From contig NZ_LQOW01000034.1 of NCBI RefSeq assembly GCF_002102185.1, forward strand, positions 62,001 through 126,000: a stretch of 64,000 nucleotides of DNA, written 5' to 3'. Position numbers and translations under genes: made by a program. The DNA comes from Mycobacterium fragae (GTDB lineage Bacteria > Actinomycetota > Actinomycetes > Mycobacteriales > Mycobacteriaceae). Below the pieces are notes generated by a model. That model saw only the letters and a list, made by a program, of their open reading frames with translations. It was not told where the DNA came from and did no database searches. Shown here one piece after another: positions 61,311-64,000 of this stretch; position 1 is the first letter of the stretch; every line of letters begins with the position of its first letter.

Positions 61311-63016
61311 CCTTCCAGCACAATGCTGTCGGCGGCGAGCATCGGCTCACCCCAGGCGAGCACCACCTCGCCGTGCACTGGCAGGGTCACCGGCTCGGTG
61401 CCCAGATTGCAGGCGACGGTAAGCCGGCCGCGGCGCATCACGATCCAGCCCCGGTCTTCGTCATAGTCGATCGCCAGATGGTCCAGCCACGGATCGGCAA
61501 GATCAGGTTCGTTGCGCCGCAATGCGATCAGGTCCTGGTAGGCGCGGCGCAGCCGCGCGTGCTCGCCGGCGTCGGCCTCGTCCCAATCCAGCTTGGAGCG
61601 GTAAAAGGTCTGCGGGTCCTGCGGGTCGGGAATGTCGTCGGCGTCCCATCCGTGCTCGGCGAACTCCTGCTTGCGGCCCTCGGCGGTGGCCCGGGCAAGC
61701 TCCGGCTCGGGATGCGAGCTGAAAAACTGAAACGGCCTGGACGCACCCCACTCTTCGCCCATGAAAAGCATTGCCGTGTAAGGGGACCCGAATACCAGGG
61801 CGGCCTTGACCGCGAGCTGGCCATAGCTCAGGTTCTGCGACGGGCGGTCTCCGACCGCGCGGTTGCCGACCTGGTCATGCGTGCAGGTGTAGGCCAGCAG
61901 CCGGGTCGCCGGAATCCTCGAGGCGTCCAGCGGGCGGCCATGGCGCCGACGCCGAAACGACGAATAGGTTCCCGCGTGAAAGAAGCCGTTGCGCAACGTC
62001 GTTGCCAATGTCGCGAGCGACCCAAAGTCGGCATAGTAGCCCTGGCGCTCGCCGGACACCGCGGCGTGGATGGCGTGATGGATGTCGTCATCCCACTGGG
62101 CGGTCAGCCCGTATCCGCAGTCGCTGCGCGGGGTGATCAGCCGCGGGTCGTTGAGGTCGCTTTCGGCAACCAGCGACAGGCGCCGGCCGAGTTGCTCTGC
62201 CAGCGCGTCCGTTTCGGCAGCCAACTCTTCCAGGATGTGAATCGCCGTGGTGTCGACCAGCGCGTGCACGGCGTCGAGCCGCAGCCCATCGGCATGAAAG
62301 TCGCGCATCCAGCGCAGCGCACAGTCGATGATGTAGCGGCGCACCTCGTCGGACTCGGCGTCGGCGATGTTGATGCCCTCGCCCCAGGGATTGCTCGCCG
62401 ACGACAGGTACGGGCCAAACCGTGGCAGGTAGTTGCCCGACGGCCCGAGGTGGTTGAACACCGCGTCGATCAACACCCCGAGACCCCGGCGATGGCAGGC
62501 GTCGACGAAGCTCACCAGCCCGTCGGGGCCGCCGTAGGGCTCGTGCACCGCGTACCACAGCACGCCGTCGTATCCCCAGCCGTGCGTGCCCGAAAACGCG
62601 TTGACCGGCATCAGCTCCACGAAGTCGACCCCGAGATCCACCAGGTTGTCGAGCTTTTCGATGGCCGAGTCGAAAGTGCCGCCCGGCGTGAACGTTCCGA
62701 GATGCAGCTCGTAGATCACCGCGCCTTCGACCGACCGGCCGGTCCAGTCCGCGTCGGTCCAAACCGCCGCCCCTGAAGCGTCTGGCGGGTCCCACAGTTG
62801 GGAGCGCTCGTGCACGCCGTCGGGCTGACGTGCCGAGCGCGGGTCCGGCAGCACGGTGGGATCGTCGTCGAGCAGGTAGCCGTAGCGGGCGTCGGGCGCG
62901 GTGTCGACGGTAAGACGCCACCACCCGTCGCTGTAGGGCGTCATCGGGTACACCGCGCCGTCGACGTCGAGGCGCACCAGTTTTGGCTTCGGCGCCCACA
63001 CCGCGAATTCAGGCAT
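61262..63016 (-). CDS. treZ: Maltooligosyl trehalose trehalohydrolase
   Basis: 584 residues from ATG 63016 (MPEFAVWAPKP, the family start); GTG 63022 is an in-frame alternative. N-terminal E-set domain (1-90), GH13 catalytic barrel: DAVFNHLGPSGNYLP (residues ~188-202), GLRLDAVHA with the nucleophile Asp (~246-254), VAESDLNDPRL with the acid Glu (~282-292), CTHDQVGNRA (~384-393), and a C-terminal beta domain. It releases trehalose from maltooligosyl-trehalose made by TreY. Overlaps treY by 8 bp, a coupled operon (TreX-TreY-TreZ glycogen-to-trehalose route). Confidence 0.97.
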   Translation of the reverse strand: MPEFAVWAPKPKLVRLDVDGAVYPMTPYSDGWWRLTVDTAPDARYGYLLDDDPTVLPDPRSARQPDGVHERSQLWDPPDASGAAVWTDADWTGRSVEGAVIYELHLGTFTPGGTFDSAIEKLDNLVDLGVDFVELMPVNAFSGTHGWGYDGVLWYAVHEPYGGPDGLVSFVDACHRRGLGVLIDAVFNHLGPSGNYLPRFGPYLSSASNPWGEGINIADAESDEVRRYIIDCALRWMRDFHADGLRLDAVHALVDTTAIHILEELAAETDALAEQLGRRLSLVAESDLNDPRLITPRSDCGYGLTAQWDDDIHHAIHAAVSGERQGYYADFGSLATLATTLRNGFFHAGTYSSFRRRRHGRPLDASRIPATRLLAYTCTHDQVGNRAVGDRPSQNLSYGQLAVKAALVFGSPYTAMLFMGEEWGASRPFQFFSSHPEPELARATAEGRKQEFAEHGWDADDIPDPQDPQTFYRSKLDWDEADAGEHARLRRAYQDLIALRRNEPDLADPWLDHLAIDYDEDRGWIVMRRGRLTVACNLGTEPVTLPVHGEVVLAWGEPMLAADSIVLEGYSFAVVRTRSRRRVT

Positions 63017-64000
63017 CGGCACGTTCCAGCAACACGACGGGCAGCTGGGCGAACAAGTCTGCGGCGGCGGTCTTTCCGCTGTGCACCGTCCCGGTCAACG
63101 CGTCGGTCCACGCGCCGGCGGGCAGCGGCAACGTGGTGTCGCTCCAGCCGCTGTCGGTCAGGTGCACCGTCCAGCGGGTGACCGCGACCACGATGTCGTC
63201 GCCGCGCAGGAACGCCACCACATGGTCGGCAGCGTCCCCGGCGGCGAGTACCGGACGGTAACCGCCGTGCAGAAAGGTGTCCGGGTGCGCACGTCGGAGC
63301 CGCAGCGCCGCCGCGACTACCCGGATCTTGGGGTGGCGCAACGACTTCAAGTGCTGCTTAAGCGCGGTGTAGTCGACCGGCCGTCGGTTGTCCGGGTCGA
63401 CCAGGCTGTCGTTCCACAGCTCGGTGCCCTGATAGATGTCCGGGATGCCGGGGACGGTCAATGCGAGCAGCTTCTGGCCCAGTGCGTCGTTCTCGGCGTG
63501 CGAATTGAGCTGGGCCACCAGGCTGGTCAGCTCGCGGGCCGCCGGCCCGTCCAGCACACCGTCGAGCCAGGCATGCACCGCCTCCTCGAAGTCGGTGTCG
63601 GGGTCATGCCAGGAGGTGTGCGAGGCCGCTTCCCGGATCGCCTTCTCAGCGTAGGCATGCAGGCGGGCGCGCAGCTCATCGGTCACTTCGCCGTCGGTCG
63701 GCCATATCCCGAAGATGTTCTGCCACAGAAACAATCCGGTCGCCGGGTCGGGGGAGGGGGCGGTGGTTTCCCAACGGGCGACGAACTCGGTCCACAGCGA
63801 CGGCACCTGTGAGAGCACGCCGATGCGCGCGCGGACGTCCTCGCCGCGTTTGGTGTCATGGGTGGAGAGCGTCGCCATGCTCTGCGGCCAGCGCCGGGAC
63901 CGGGCCGCCGCGCTGTGGTGGAACTCCGCGGCGCCCACGCCGAATCGCTGCGGGTCGCCGCCGACCTCGTTCAGCGACACCAGTCGGGCGTCGCGGTAGA
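63009..64000 (-). CDS. treY: Maltooligosyl trehalose synthase, C-terminal part (cut by window end)
   Basis: About 330 residues of the C-terminal half; the 5' end is outside the window, as the reading frame is open to base 64000. Markers: VSLNEVGGDP, MATLSTHDTKRGEDVRARI, and GIPDIYQGTELWNDSLVDPDNRRPVDY, all typical of GH13 TreY. It converts the reducing-end linkage of a maltooligosaccharide from 1,4 to 1,1. Directly upstream of treZ with an 8-bp overlap. Confidence 0.96.
   Translation of the reverse strand, partial: YRDARLVSLNEVGGDPQRFGVGAAEFHHSAAARSRRWPQSMATLSTHDTKRGEDVRARIGVLSQVPSLWTEFVARWETTAPSPDPATGLFLWQNIFGIWPTDGEVTDELRARLHAYAEKAIREAASHTSWHDPDTDFEEAVHAWLDGVLDGPAARELTSLVAQLNSHAENDALGQKLLALTVPGIPDIYQGTELWNDSLVDPDNRRPVDYTALKQHLKSLRHPKIRVVAAALRLRRAHPDTFLHGGYRPVLAAGDAADHVVAFLRGDDIVVAVTRWTVHLTDSGWSDTTLPLPAGAWTDALTGTVHSGKTAAADLFAQLPVVLLERADA

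Noticed and set aside
61373..62776. 467-codon plus-strand frame inside treZ
   Set aside because: Antisense of a fully conserved TreZ; no motifs.

Overview
The window is high-GC DNA of a slow-growing non-tuberculous Mycobacterium. From ~22 kb to the right edge it follows the M. tuberculosis Rv1529-Rv1563c order: fadD24-like ligases, adh, Rv1531, Rv1532c, Rv1533, Rv1534, Rv1535, ileS, dinX, ansA, lspA, Rv1540, glbN, Rv1543, Rv1544, Rv1546, dnaE1, fadD11, Rv1558, ilvA, treZ, treY. The species is not identified. Family names rest on recognising protein sequence and motifs; no database search was run.

1-22 kb, lipid/lipopeptide locus: the 3' 13.9 kb of a giant NRPS gene (E-[C-A-T]-[C-A-T]-[C-A-T-E]-[C-T]), a convergent isoprenylcysteine-carboxyl-methyltransferase-like gene, a decayed second copy of that gene, and a Mas/Pks5-type polyketide synthase. 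The last NRPS module has lost its whole adenylation domain in frame, and no thioesterase or reductase domain follows. 22-26 kb: two tandem FAAL-type FadD ligases diverge from pks5. Together these look like a locus for an acylated peptide and/or a polymethyl-branched lipid. The papA4 found here in M. tuberculosis is absent.

26-32 kb: adh, a carboxymuconolactone-decarboxylase-like protein, a hotdog thioesterase, an NMO/2-nitropropane-dioxygenase-like protein, a TetR regulator and a Baeyer-Villiger-type monooxygenase, with a 16-bp palindrome in the divergent promoter. Next comes an M-box (Mg2+) leader with a 26-codon ORF ahead of the Rv1535 homologue. 32-48 kb: a class 3 lipase, a double-ACT protein, a T-box leader and ileS, then core genes through dnaE1.

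48-56.6 kb is an accessory block absent from this position in M. tuberculosis: ICL/PEP-mutase family enzyme, a frameshifted PPOX-type gene facing a MerR regulator across a MerR-type promoter, DMT transporter, MmpL/RND transporter, Eis-like acetyltransferase, amidohydrolase, and an LCM-type methyltransferase. 56.8-64 kb returns to core order (fadD11, Rv1558, ilvA) with a PAP2 membrane phosphatase before treZ and treY; treY is cut by the window end. No tRNA, rRNA, CRISPR array, insertion sequence or phage was seen.
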